Positions 1 to 10,826 of a stretch of 64,000 bases of DNA are shown in pieces; the first letter of the stretch is position 1, and the number at the start of each line of letters is the position of its first letter. The DNA is taken from contig MU008165.1 of assembly GCA_010909165.1 (NCBI GenBank), forward strand, positions 62,001 to 126,000, given 5' to 3'. The stretch is from Anthoceros angustus. Taxonomy: Eukaryota; Streptophyta; Anthocerotopsida; Anthocerotales; Anthocerotaceae. The notes beneath the pieces were generated by a model. It did not search any database. It was not told the origin of the DNA and saw nothing but the letters and a program-made list of their open reading frames with translations. Position numbers and translations under genes: made by a program.

Positions 1-3000
1 GCTTCGGCTCCCTCCACCACCACCACTTTTCTGGCTGTTGGGACAGCTGCTCGCCCAGTGCCCAGATTGGTTGCACTTGAAGCATACGTCTTTGTCCCGT
101 CCACCACCCTGACTACTGCTCATAAAGCCTCCGCCTGAGTTGCCAAAACCGCCTCCTCCAGAGCTGCCATAGCCGCCTCCTCCAGAGCTGCCATAGCCTC
201 CTCCTCCAGAGCTGCCATAGCCGCCTCCTCCAGAGTTGCCATAGCCGCCTCCTCCTCCTCCAGAACTGCCGTAGCCTCCCCCAGAGTTGCCATACCCTCC
301 TCCTCCTCCTCCTCCTCCAGAGTTGCCATACCCACCTCCTCCACCTCCAGAGTTGCCGTACCCACCTCCTCCTCCTCCAGCGTTGCCGTACCCACCACCT
401 CCTCCTCCAGAGTTGCCATAACCGCCTCCCGTAGAGTTGCCAAATCCACCTCCCCCGGAGTTGCCAGACTTCCCTTCATTTGGGCAGTCTCGGGCGTAGT
501 GTCCTTCCGCCCCGCACTTGAAGCAACCACTTCTAGAGCTGGACCCATTAGATGTGTTGTTGTCATACGTTTGACCATATGAGCCCCCTCCACCGGAGAA
601 GCTGGCACCTGTTTGCCTACCGGCATCACCGCCATGGGGAGTGAAACCAGCCCCTTGCGAACCAGGTGTCGCGCCTGCCGTGGACAGCACATTGATCGGC
701 TCACCCCTTACTAGCTTGCCAATGAGGTCCACCAGCAGCTGGGACTCCTGGATGTGGTTCACCCGATTACTACTTACCAAAGTGCACTTAACTCGCTGCT
801 CGTCGTTGTAGCTCTCCTCCTTCACCTTCAACTTGAAGAGGTGCTGAGAGAGGTTGACATTGCGCAGTATTTCCCCGAATTTCGCAGAATCGTCCTGTTT
901 CAGCTGGTGCAGTTCCTTAGCAGGAACTCCCATGAGCCCCTCCCCTGCCTCTTGAAAAGCTGTCACCCACGTTGTGCTAGTGTGGTCTTGCAACTGCATT
1001 TGGAGCATGTACTTATAGTCACATTCTTCAACCGTCTGATTGCATTTCTCACACCTCCATGTCCCATCTCCCATGCTGATCACTTTTTTGTTGCATTGTC
1101 TGTCAGCCGACTTCAGAGGGCAAGCAGTGTAGTACAAAGTATCTCCTTTGATGAAAGCGATGGTAGCCCGCACAAGAATCCAATCAGGCTTGTCCGATCT
1201 TCCGAGTCCCTCATCCTTAATCTGGGCAAGAGTTTTACGTAGCTCCGGTCTACTAGAAGTACCTCCTTCCCTGGAGACCGATTGACAAGGCATATTCCTG
1301 CCCTCCCGATCATACCATTCCCTCAACACGTGTGCTTCTGGGAGATCCGGATTGATCAATAGCAAACTGGTTGATATGGTTCCCACAGACTTGCCACTGA
1401 AATCATTCACTCGACCTGCCTTGAAAAGCAATACCGGGCACTGTCCTGAGTCACACAGCTCCTGAAGCTCCTGACCGGGCTTGCTACAAAATTCCCCCCA
1501 CATGGTCACCTCCACACTCTTCCCGGACCTATCCACGAGCTGAAGAGTCCGCTTTTGTGTCTCCTGGCCTGTCTTCCGGATGATTGGACTTGTGGGATTC
1601 ACAACAGTAACTATGCCTATGACATCAACCACAGCGCCAGTTTCCCTTTCTTCGATGCTGCTGACGGGAACAAAATTGTATTGCTGCTGCGGAATCCCAC
1701 CATCGTCAGGAGATGGCTCCAGTACCGACGTATGATCCAGAGTCAACTCCCACTCACTCTTCAAGTGGTTGAACTTTCGATCCGCAGCTTTCAGAGTGCC
1801 CTTGGATAGCATATACACCCGTCCCACTTCGACAATGTCAAAAATCTTATTTGCAACATCGTTGAAAGCAGTGGCCCGTATTTCACCGCCATCCGCATCA
1901 AGCATATCAAAACTGAAAACTGTTCCTGGCCCGTTCGCCTTATTGTACCTCTTCTTCGGCGATTTCCCAGTTACCCTAGCTTTGATTGTCCACCTGCCCT
2001 GATATGGATTCAGCGATCTGATTGGCACAATTCTTGCCGGTGCCTCATTCCTTGCTATGGGCCCTCTGTTCGAGAACATTGGCCCAGGTTGATACGAGGC
2101 CATCCCACTGGACATTTGCCCTTGCCCTGCACCATTCGACATCTGCCCGGGTCCTGAACCACTGAAGCCTCCACCACTACCATAACCTCCTCCTCCTCCT
2201 CCTCCTCCTCTACCATATCCTCCACCAAAGCCAGCATCTTGGCCCCCTCCAAACCCACCCGACGTAACCCCACCCATGCTCCTCGGTCCCTGAAAATCAC
2301 CTGACTGGAATTTATTGGCATCGGTTCCATTAGAGGCAGCATATGCCCCATTCTGCTGAGCTCCCCTAACACCACCGCTTCCAGCCAAACCAGAGTTCGA
2401 GGTTACTCCGCTAATGCCCGTCCCTGACCTCACATCACTGCTAGCCAAATAAGGCTGTTCCGGAGGAGGCCGAGGAGGCATCAGGCCAACAGGAGCCTGG
2501 TTGCCTGGTCCTGGACCTGCACCTACACCAGAGGTTGGCAACTGGATCAGCTCACCAACAATCTCCGCCTCTAAGATCTCCACCTCCATGTTCAGCACAA
2601 TTATAATCCTGCCATCCACAAACAACCTTCAGCAGGTGCAAAACCCTCACACAAACCAGATCAACCAAACCTAACCTGCCACAACAAACCACCGCCAATT
2701 CAACAAACCACCACATCCTACAAAACAGAACAACAATGCCACCGTACTTCTTGTTCTGCACAGTGTTGCAAATGAACTCCCGCAGCCGCACGCATGATCC
2801 CTTCAGGATCAAGCCTTGTCTGATGCGGTCATTAACTGCGTCGCCAGCATTGCCTGCTGCAAGTAAACCCCGTCCGACAGCACCAGCCGAAACCGCTCCT
2901 GCGAGATGGAATTGCTCCCGATAGCCTTGATGTCAATCACCTGCACCAGCGGATGGAAATCCGGTGGATTCCCCACATGGTCACCTCCACACTCTTCCCG

Positions 3001-4496
3001 GACCTATCCACGAGCTGAAGAGTCCGCTTTTGTGTCTCCTGGCCTGTCTTCCGGATGATTGGACTTGTGGGATTCACAACAGTAACTATGCCTATGACAT
3101 CAACCACAGCGCCAGTTTCCCTTTCTTCGATGCTGCTGACGGGAACAAAATTGTATTGCTGCTGCGGAATCCCACCATCGTCAGGAGATGGCTCCAGTAC
3201 CGACGTATGATCCAGAGTCAACTCCCACTCTTCAAGTGGTTGAACTTTCGATCCGCAGCTTTCAGAGTGCCCTTGGATAGCATATACACCGTCCCACTTC
3301 GACAATGTCAAAATCTTATTTGCAACATCGTTGAAAGCAGTGGCCCGTATTTCACCGCCATCCGCATCAAGCATATCAAAACTGAAAACTGTTCCTGGCC
3401 CGTTCGCCTTATTGTACCTCTTCTTCGGCGATTTCCCAGTTACCCTAGCTTTGATTGTCCACCTGCCCTGATATGGATTCAGCGATCTGATTGGCACAAT
3501 TCTTGCCGGTGCCTCATTCCTTGCTATGGGCCCTCTGTTCGAGAACATTGGCCCAGGTTGATACGAGGCCATCCCACTGGACATTTGCCCTTGCCCTGCA
3601 CCATTCGACATCTGCCCGGGTCCTGAACCACTGAAGCCTCCACCACTACCATAACCTCCTCCTCCTCCTCCTCCTCTACCATATCCTCCACCAAAGCCAG
3701 CATCTTGGCCCCTCCAAACCCACCCGACGTAACCCCACCCATGCTCCTCGGTCCCTGAAAATCACCTGACTGGAATTTATTGGCATCGGTTCCATTAGAG
3801 GCAGCATATGCCCCATTCTGCTGAGCTCCCCTAACACCACCGCTTCCAGCCAAACCAGAGTTCGAGGTTACTCCGCTAATGCCCGTCCCTGACCTCACAT
3901 CACTGCTAGCCAAATAAGGCTGTTCCGGAGGAGGCCGAGGAGGCATCAGGCCAACAGGAGCCTGGTTGCCTGGTCCTGGACCTGCACCTACACCAGAGGT
4001 TGGCAACTGGATCGGCTCACCAACAATCTCCGCCTCTAAGATCTCCACCTCCATGTTCAGCACAATTATAATCCTGCCATCCACAAACAACCTTCAGCAG
4101 GTGCAAAAACCCTCACACAAACCAGATCAACCAAACCTAACCCTGCCACAACAAAACCACCGCCAATTCAACAAACCACCACATCCTACAAAACAGAACA
4201 ACAATGCCACCGTACTTCTTGTTCTGCACAGTGTTGCAAATGAACTCCCGCAGCCGCACGCATGATCCCTTCAGGATCAAGCCTTGTCTGATGCGGTCAT
4301 TAAGCTGCGTCGCCAGCATTGCCTGCTGCAAGTAAACCCCGTCCGACAGCACCAGCCGAAACCGCTCCTGCGAGATGGAATTGCTCCCGATAGCCTTGAT
4401 GTCAATCACCTGCACCAGCGGATGGAAATCCGGTGGATTCCCCGCCGGACTGCTCACTTTCGCGATCGCCCCAGGAGTGAGCGCCGGCGCCGCCAT
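1..4496 (-). CDS. RPA1: Replication protein A 70-kDa subunit (RPA1), 3' part beyond window, internally duplicated
   Basis: RPA1 is the large subunit of the RPA heterotrimer, which binds single-stranded DNA in replication, repair and recombination in the nucleus. The ATG is at 4494-4496 (MAAPALTPGAIAKVSS). Exon 1 (4496-4216) carries the RPA70N domain and ends at a GT donor. Exon 2 starts at 4073 (IIIVLNMEVEILEAE), the joined codon being AA|G. A Gly-rich linker follows, then DBD-A (NPYQGRWTIKARV) and DBD-B through VEVTMWG. From 1500 down the frame continues through the rest of DBD-B, the DBD-C zinc site (YYTACPLKSADRQCNKK, then CEKC), a CCHC knuckle near 540-490, a long Gly-Tyr-Gly-Ser/Asn linker (about 480-120) and a second CCHC at 100-50. 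No stop is seen before the edge. Exon 1 (part) and exon 2 (to VEVTMWG) occur twice, at 2975-4443 and about 1495-2974, with frame-breaking indels. CCHC-tailed RPA1 resembles the plant RPA1C/E type. Family call very firm; gene integrity uncertain. Confidence 0.93.
120..480 (-). repeat. Gly-rich GYGNSGG repeat of RPA1 C-terminus
   Basis: A GGAGGAGGN and GGCAACTCT codon tract on the minus strand encodes about twelve blocks of GYGNS or GYGSS followed by 2-8 glycines. It lies between two CCHC knuckles. Such low-complexity Gly/Tyr/Ser linkers are common in plant single-strand nucleic-acid-binding proteins. Confidence 0.8.
1495..4443. repeat. 1.47-kb direct tandem duplication within RPA1
   Basis: Copy 1 is about 1495-2974 and copy 2 about 2975-4443, offset about 1475. 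Both contain part of exon 1, the intron and most of exon 2. The junction at 2970-2975 joins GGATTCCCC to ACATGGTC. ATTCCCC is present at both parent ends (1491-1499 and 4437-4443), so the breakpoint has about 7 bp of microhomology. Differences seen are mostly indels: five versus four C near 2245 and 3709, CACTCACT versus CACT near 1752, ATACACCC versus ATACC near 1817, and five versus four A near 1840. One substitution is seen (GGATCA/GGATCG). Confidence 0.9.
4216..4496 (-). other. RPA1: RPA1 exon 1 (complete copy)
   Basis: This exon is 281 nt and ends in phase 2. It encodes the N-terminal protein-interaction OB fold, including FHPLVQVIDIKAIG and FRLVLSDGVYLQQAML. The intron runs from 4215 to 4074 (GT...AG). 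A second partial copy of this exon lies at 2974-2748, starting at the PPDFHP region. It has lost one G (ATTAACTG for ATTAAGCTG), which shifts its frame. Confidence 0.85.
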
Positions 4497-5163
4497 CGCC
4501 GATCTTGCCGCAGCTGGCCGAGGTTCCTCCCTGTGCTGCTCTCCTCGCTGCAGTCCTTCCAGGCGCTCACCGCAGCCGAGCCGCATTCGCCGCGCCCATC
4601 TCCAACAAACCGCTCAGCTAAACATCAAATCAAGCGGGTAATGCTCTACAACTCCACACCATGTACATAGGTACTTTGGGCGGGAACATGAAAATTTTCA
4701 CTTTGTCAAAACCCATGAGGAGTGGAAGCGTCTCTAGCACGCTGGAACCTTCTCCAGTGTTTCCCACCGCGGGAAAATGAGCAGCCTTTAACCCACATTG
4801 CCAGCGCGGGATTGTCTATGCATCTACTTAGGCCTACCGACACAAATTGTACCAAATTTGTTTGTTGAATTCTTCTAGGAGGAAAGAAATTCACCACCAT
4901 TTCTAGAGCACGTTATCATGGCATGCTCTGGTATGAGTTTGCCAAGGTTTGTTGTCTTCTTCTTGCTTCTCCTCCAGTGTAGGCTCCTTCTGATGCGCAG
5001 TGCGAGTGGTTCACGTACTTCTCTGGTGTCCTTGCCATCGGCAATGAAATACCGTCTGCACTGCGCTTGCTAATGATGGGCACTCGCAGTGCCTGGGCAG
5101 GCATCCTGCCACGGCGTGCGTAGACTGCTGGGCGTCTCATCTTCCGAGAGCCGTGGCTGTAAG
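4497..5163. other. Intergenic: divergent 5' regions of RPA1 (-) and PPR gene (+)
   Basis: There is no gene here that I can support. The stretch must hold the RPA1 promoter and 5' UTR to the left and the PPR promoter to the right. The short reading frames here are of low complexity or antisense and show no domain. Confidence 0.5.
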
Positions 5164-8100
5164 ATGGCCACAGTATGGCAACCGGATTTGTTGGGGACCC
5201 AACAAATTGGTGGGTGCGCAGGGATTCTACGAGGAGGTTCCAGGTGCAGTGGCATAGGGAACCCAGTACTGCCCACAAAAAATGTGGTTGGGGAAGGATG
5301 TGTGTCCAGCGATGGTCGTCGCCAGGCGCAGGAGCTCTTGTGGCGACAATTTTTTCTGGACCCGACCATGTGGTGGGACAACCGGCGACATAAGACGAGC
5401 TCCCGCTGGCCTGACTTCAGGCGTAAGGGCTCTGGCGAGGTCCTCTGGTTAAACAACATGTTGAAGCCAGCTTGGGTGGATGAGCAGCTGGTTTCTTGGG
5501 ATATGCAGATGGGTCACGGTGCCTCTTCTTCCAACGTGAGCTTGTTATGTCAGCAGGGGAAGGTTAGTGAGGCCTTTGGGGCCCTGGAATCTCTGGCGGA
5601 GGCAGATTGTCCTGTTTCTCAGTCTCTGTTGTGCACTGTGCTAAAAGTGTGTGCGGCTAAAAAGGATTTGGTTGTGGGGCGACGAGTTCATGATCTTTGT
5701 GTGAAACTTGGGTACGAGTCTAATGCGTATTTGGGGAACCTTATCTTGCGCATGTATGCAAGTGGAGGTAAGCTAGAGGAGGCCATGGATGTGTTCACCA
5801 GGGTGGGAAAACCAGATGCCTTCATCTGGGGTTCTATAATCTCCGCCCATGCTAAGCTTGGGAAACCCAAGGAGGCTATACAATTGTACCGTGAGATGCG
5901 TAGCTCAGGTTTGAATGCGGATGCTCATGTCTTTGTAGCTGCTCTTCAAGCTTGTGCACTTGCTGGGGACTTGGAATCTGGCAGAAAAGTGCACTCTGAT
6001 GTGTTGCACATTGGCATTCCTGCTAACTTGTTTGTTGGCACCTGCCTGGTGGACATGTATGCAAAATGTGGTGAATTGAGTGATGCACGCGGGGTTTTTG
6101 ACAGCTTGGCCAGAAAGGATGTGGTGACTTGGACGGCCCTGATTGCTGGGTATGCACAACAAGGTCTCGGCCAAGACGCGCTTGTTCTGCATGGTCAAAT
6201 GGAGCAGGAGGGCCTAATTGTGGCTGACCTTGTTACTCTCAGTTGCCTTCTGAAGGCCTGTGCAAGCACTGGCGCCTTGCAGAAGGGCAGGGAGCTGCAC
6301 TCACTGATTGTAAAAAGAGGATTGCTAGATAACATACTGCTTGGCACCTGCCTGGTGGATATGTATGCCAAATGTGGCGAACTGCAAGACGCACGCCAGG
6401 TTTTTGACAGCTTGGCTGCAAAGGATGTGGTGGCATGGAACGCCCTGCTTGCTGGGTATGCACAGCAAGGGCTCGGCCAAGAGGCGCTTGTTCTGTATGT
6501 ACAAATGGAGCAGGAGGGCGTGCTCGTGGCTGACCATGTCACATTCACTTGCCTTCTGAAGGCCTGTGCAAGTACCCGTGCCTTACAGAAGGGCAGGCAC
6601 CTGCACTCACAGATTGTGGAACGAGGACTGCTAGATAACACACCGCTTGGCACCTGCCTGGTGGACATGTATGCAAAATGTGGCGAACTTCAAGATGCAC
6701 GCCAGGTTTTTGACAGCTTGGCCACCAAGCCTGTGGTGACATGGAATGCCCTTATAGCTGGGTATGCACAACACGGGCTCGGCCAAGATGCGCTGGATCT
6801 TTATGGCCAAATGGAGCAGGAGGGCGTGATTGTGGCTGACCATGTTACATTCGCTTGCCTTCTGAAGGCCTGTGCAAGCACTGGTGCCTTGCAACAAGGC
6901 AGGCAGCTCCACTGGCAGATTGTGGAACGAGGATTGCTGGATCACATACTGCTTGGCACCTGTCTGGTGGACATGTATGCAAAATGTGGTGAACTGCAAG
7001 ATGCGCGTCAGGTCTTTGACAGCTTGGCCACAAAGGATGTGGTGACATGGAATGCTCTGTTTGCTGGGTATGCACAGCAAGGGCTCGGTCAAGACGCTCT
7101 TGTGCTTTATGGACAAATGGAGCAGGAGGACCTGTTTGTGGCTGACCATGTCACTTTTGCCTGCCTTCTGAAGGCCTGTGAAAGTGCTGGTGCCTTACAG
7201 AAGGGCAGGCAGTTGCACTCAGAGATTGTGGAACGAGGACTGCTGGATAACATACTGCTTGGCACCTGCCTGATGGACATGTATGCAAAATGTGGTGAAC
7301 TGCAAGATGCACGCCAGGTTTTGACAGCTTGGCCACCAAGCCTGTGGTGACATGGAATGCCCTTATAGCTGGGTATGCACAACACGGCTCGGCCAAGAGG
7401 CGCTTGTTCTGTATGGACAAATGGAGCAGGAGGGCGTGATTGTGGCTGACCATGTTACATTGCCTTCTGAAGGCCTGTGCAAGCACTGGTGCCTTGCAAC
7501 AAGGCAGGCAGCTCCACTGGCAGATTGTGGAACGAGGATTGCTGGATCACATACTGCTTGGCACCTGTCTGGTGGACATGTATGCAAAATGTGGTGAACT
7601 GCAAGATGCGCGTCAGGTCTTTGACAGCTTGGCCACAAAGGATGTGGTGACATGGAATGCTCTGTTTGCTGGGTATGCACAGCAAGGGCTCGGTCAAGAC
7701 GCTCTTGTGCTTTATGGACAAATGGAGCAGGAGGACCTGTTTGTGGCTGACCATGTCACTTTTGCCTGCCTTCTGAAGGCCTGTGAAAGTGCTGGTGCCT
7801 TACAGAAGGGCAGGCAGTTGCACTCAGAGATTGTGGAACGAGGACTGCTGGATAACATACTGCTTGGCACCTGCCTGATGGACATGTATGCTAATTGTGG
7901 CGAATTGGAAGAGGCGCGCCGAGTGTTTGACAGCTTGGCCACGAAGGATGTGGTGACATGGAATGCCCTGATATCGGGGTGTGGTGCTTGTGATGAAGCT
8001 CACCAGGCACTAGCTTGTTTTGAGGAGATGTTAGTTGCTGGTATTCGGCCTGATGATGTTACTTTTACTTGCCTTTTAGTTGCTTGCAGCCATGAGGGAC

Positions 8101-8864
8101 TAGTGAGCGAGGGTCGCAAGCACTTCAATTCCATGGTTGAACATCATGGCGTGAAACCTACTATTGAGCATTACATTTGCATGATCGATCTTCTTGGGCG
8201 TGCAGGCCATTTAGATGAGGCAGAGAGCATGCTATTATCATGTGAAGACCAAAGAAATGTCGTAGGCTTGAGGTCTTTGCTCAATGCCTGCAAAAGTCAT
8301 GGGGATATAGAGAGAGCCGTTCGGTGTTTTGAAAGCCTTGTTAGCCTGGAGCCTCATCAGGCATCCGCATATGTTCTCATGGCTAATGCCTATGCAGATG
8401 CAGGTATGTGGACCGATGTAGATAGGATTGAAGCACAGAGAATGGCAGCAGGAGCTAAGAAGAAACCTGCAGTGGCGGGGATTGAGGTAAGGCAGCAGGT
8501 TCATACATTTGTGGTTGGAGAAAATAGAGAGGATATTGCGCTCAAGGTAGAGAGCATGAATGCTCGTCTGAAGCAGGAAGGGGGCCACGTACCCCACACA
8601 AAGTTGGTGTTCAAGCCAGTGTCTGAGAAGGACAAGGAAGATGCGCTTTGTGGGCATGCTGAGAAGCTAGCTCTGGCGTATGGTCTGTTGAACACTCCGA
8701 GTGGCACACCTTTGATGGTAACAAAGAATCTACGCATGTGCAGTGACTGCCATAGTTCCACCCAGATCATGTCAAGGGTTGAACAGAGAGACATTGTCGT
8801 AAGGGATGGGTACCGTGTGCATCGGTTCACAGCTGGGTGTTGCAGTTGTAAGGGTCGACCTTGA
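5164..8864 (+). CDS. PPR editing factor, PLS class with E and DYW:KP-type domain (frameshifted)
   Basis: Predicted organelle RNA-editing factor. PPR triplets bind the target RNA base by base and the C-terminal deaminase-like domain changes a pyrimidine. In-frame ATGs lie at 5164 and 5458. The first leaves a long Arg/Ser-containing leader of possible targeting function, so the start is uncertain. PPR motifs run from about 5530, with L-S-P triplets of about 102 codons that are nearly identical to each other. E motifs lie around 8370-8510, followed by KKKPAVAGIEV (8457 on), where the usual PG-box residues are KP. The DYW-like domain has HAE (8655-8663), CSDCH and a terminal CCSCKGRP ending at TGA 8862-8864, so DYW is replaced by GRP. 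The frame breaks near 7320-7460 in a duplicated segment (losses of 1, 1 and 5 nt). Single-exon. The DYW:KP assignment and a U-to-C role are inferred from family knowledge. Confidence 0.9.
6711..7930. repeat. 0.6-kb tandem duplication of two PPR triplets
   Basis: The block beginning CTGTGGTGACATGG at 6731 recurs at 7342. The offset starts at 611 and falls to 605 after two deletions. Full triplet periodicity would need 612 nt, so the second copy has lost a T near 7320 (five to four T), a G near 7386 (GGG to GG) and five bases near 7459. The net -7 explains why the upstream and downstream frames differ by one. Confidence 0.85.
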
Positions 8865-10157
8865 GAAAGAAGGTGGTCTGGCCAGTTCTCAGCAGGAAAT
8901 GTTGCATTGGGAGTCGAGGCAAGAATTAGCAGTCGGTTCCAATGGGAAGTGGGCTCGTAAGACAAGGAGAGCTCTGTGCCAAGCATATGATATGAACTTT
9001 TTTCCCCTGAAGCTGCAGTGAAGGAACAGCTGGTCTAGAGTCCCAAGCAGGAGCTGCCATCCCCTGCAGCTGGAGTTGCCCGCGGCTGGATGTGGCACAC
9101 CTCGAAGTCTTTGTCGGGCCTGTGGAATCTGTATTTTCCAAGGACGTGCAAGAAAAGTATCTGCCCTATGAGGCTTGAGCAGGTATCTGTACCAGGGGAC
9201 CTTCTCAGGGAGATCTTGGCGATGCCTTGAGACTGATCACAAGTTTGGTGTAACGAGCTCATGACACTCGAGAACCCAGGCTGAGTATGTACATACAGGC
9301 TGATTGTGGAAGGACTTCCTGGATGCATGCATACAATGCAGGAATTATGACACAACCTCTTGCTTGGCTACCAGCAACTAATCTGAACACAACAATCGAA
9401 AGAAATGAAGCATTTCCTCACTAAAGGCAGCATCCGCACAGAAGCAGATGTAGACACAACTGCCGGTAGAACACACGATGTATGCTTTTGGGGTCTCCTA
9501 GATCAAACTAGATAAGTCAATAGGTGGTAGCCTGCATTTCACAATAAAAAAGAAGAGATCCTCCAAGCCTCTCAAATCCCAAGAGCTCGGGACAACGGCT
9601 GACTTAAGTCGTCCTGGCCGCCCACTAACCCGCCTCCTCCCGCATTTTACGACTATCAGGAAAGAAGGCAAGAACTAGGCTCCATTTCAAGGAGCTGAAG
9701 TCACTTGTAGCACAAAGAACAGATAATGAGATATACAAGAGCAGGTATGACTTCTATCAGGCTTGCTCCAGCCAGATAGAAATGCTAACATAGCCATGTA
9801 AGGTCCATCCAGTATCATATCGGAAAGAAGAAGTAATTGATCTTGAGTACGTAGATGATATATACAATATGAAATTCCTGAAGCCGTCGCTCTAGCAGCT
9901 GGGAGGAAGCAAGGTTTTGCTTCCTGCAAAGCTATCCATCCACCTTCTGCAACAGAGCATGTCTATAGTCCTCAATCAACAAAATTGCCGTGAACAGTTC
10001 GTTCATATTGATACAACAGAACTGCTGCCTCCAAATTCACCTGAAGGATGCTGTAGAGCAAGCCAAATCCAGGTCACAACACGTACACTCCAGATCTCTA
10101 GCCTTCCGGGGTAATTCAAATCACTCATCCGTCCACTCGACGCAGGCGTATGCAGAG
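8865..10157. other. Intergenic, PPR 3' flank and downstream flank of the glutaredoxin-like gene
   Basis: I see no coding region with family similarity. The two flanking genes are convergent, so this stretch should hold both 3' UTRs. AATAAA-like sequence occurs at 9542-9548. Confidence 0.45.
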
Positions 10158-10826
10158 CTAAAGGCAGATCGGGCACCTCATGAGTCCATTTTCATTACAA
10201 TCTCGGCACCACGTCACCGCACCATCTTTATCAACAACTCTGCAGCTCCCCCTGCACTCGCTGCAAGGCAGAAATCGCGCCCCGCCACAACCTCCGCACG
10301 GCTCGCCGGACTTCCTCTGCGGAAGCCCCCGCATCAGGCCCGCCAGGGCTCCGTTCTCGTGAAGCTGTGTCACCTCCTGCACTCCGCCGATGTAGCACCC
10401 GCGGATGAAGAGGCGGGGCGTGAGAACGGGGCCGGGTTTGCTGCCTCCTATAAGCTCCTTCAGCTCCTGCCGGAACTCGAAGTGCATCGAGACGTCTCGC
10501 TCGTCGATGAGCACCGGAAAGCTCTCCAGAATTGTGCGCACCTGCTGGCAGTCGTCGAACGTCTTCCTGATCCCGCGCAGCGTGGTGGAGTAGAGCACTG
10601 CTCGTCCTTCTCCACCTGGAGGACATTTCCTTTCAAATTTGTCTATGGACAGCATTTCGGATCCTCCTTCCCCGGTTCCTCCTCCTTCTTGTGAATTATT
10701 ACTACAGCTCGCGGTTAACATGGAGTCTGAGTTAGATGGACACACAACGTTCTCTGCCTCCGGGGAAGACTGGTTTCTGCGTAATGTGTGAGCCCCTCTA
10801 ACGAAATCCATGAAACGCCAGACCAT
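10158..10826 (-). CDS. Glutaredoxin-like protein with C-terminal CxxC zinc motifs
   Basis: A single-exon 222-residue protein, ATG at 10824-10826, stop at 10158. The middle (about residues 75-170) is the plant glutaredoxin-like fold: AVLYSTTLRGIRKTFDDC, then ERDVSMHFEFRQELKEL, TPRLFIRGCYIGG and a final helix. The usual CPYC or CCxC redox site is replaced by TLRG, so classical dithiol activity is not expected. The last 50 residues carry CGGCGG, CSEC, CRDC and CPIC pairs that can bind zinc, in the manner of DnaJ-type cysteine repeats. This matches the plant 'glutaredoxin family protein' group (At5g39865/At3g57070 type), whose biochemical role is unclear. The N-terminal 60 residues are Ser/Gly-rich. 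Complete and undamaged. Confidence 0.88.
   Translation of the reverse strand: MVWRFMDFVRGAHTLRRNQSSPEAENVVCPSNSDSMLTASCSNNSQEGGGTGEGGSEMLSIDKFERKCPPGGEGRAVLYSTTLRGIRKTFDDCQQVRTILESFPVLIDERDVSMHFEFRQELKELIGGSKPGPVLTPRLFIRGCYIGGVQEVTQLHENGALAGLMRGLPQRKSGEPCGGCGGARFLPCSECRGSCRVVDKDGAVTWCRDCNENGLMRCPICL

Noticed and set aside
120-704. A 194-codon Glu/Ala/Thr-rich frame on the minus strand
   Set aside because: It is another frame of the RPA1 Gly-rich linker; the correct frame shows CCHC knuckles and GYGNS repeats.
6195-7754. Several Cys/Ser-rich minus-strand frames under the PPR gene
   Set aside because: They are antisense shadows repeated once per PPR triplet because the triplets are nearly identical.
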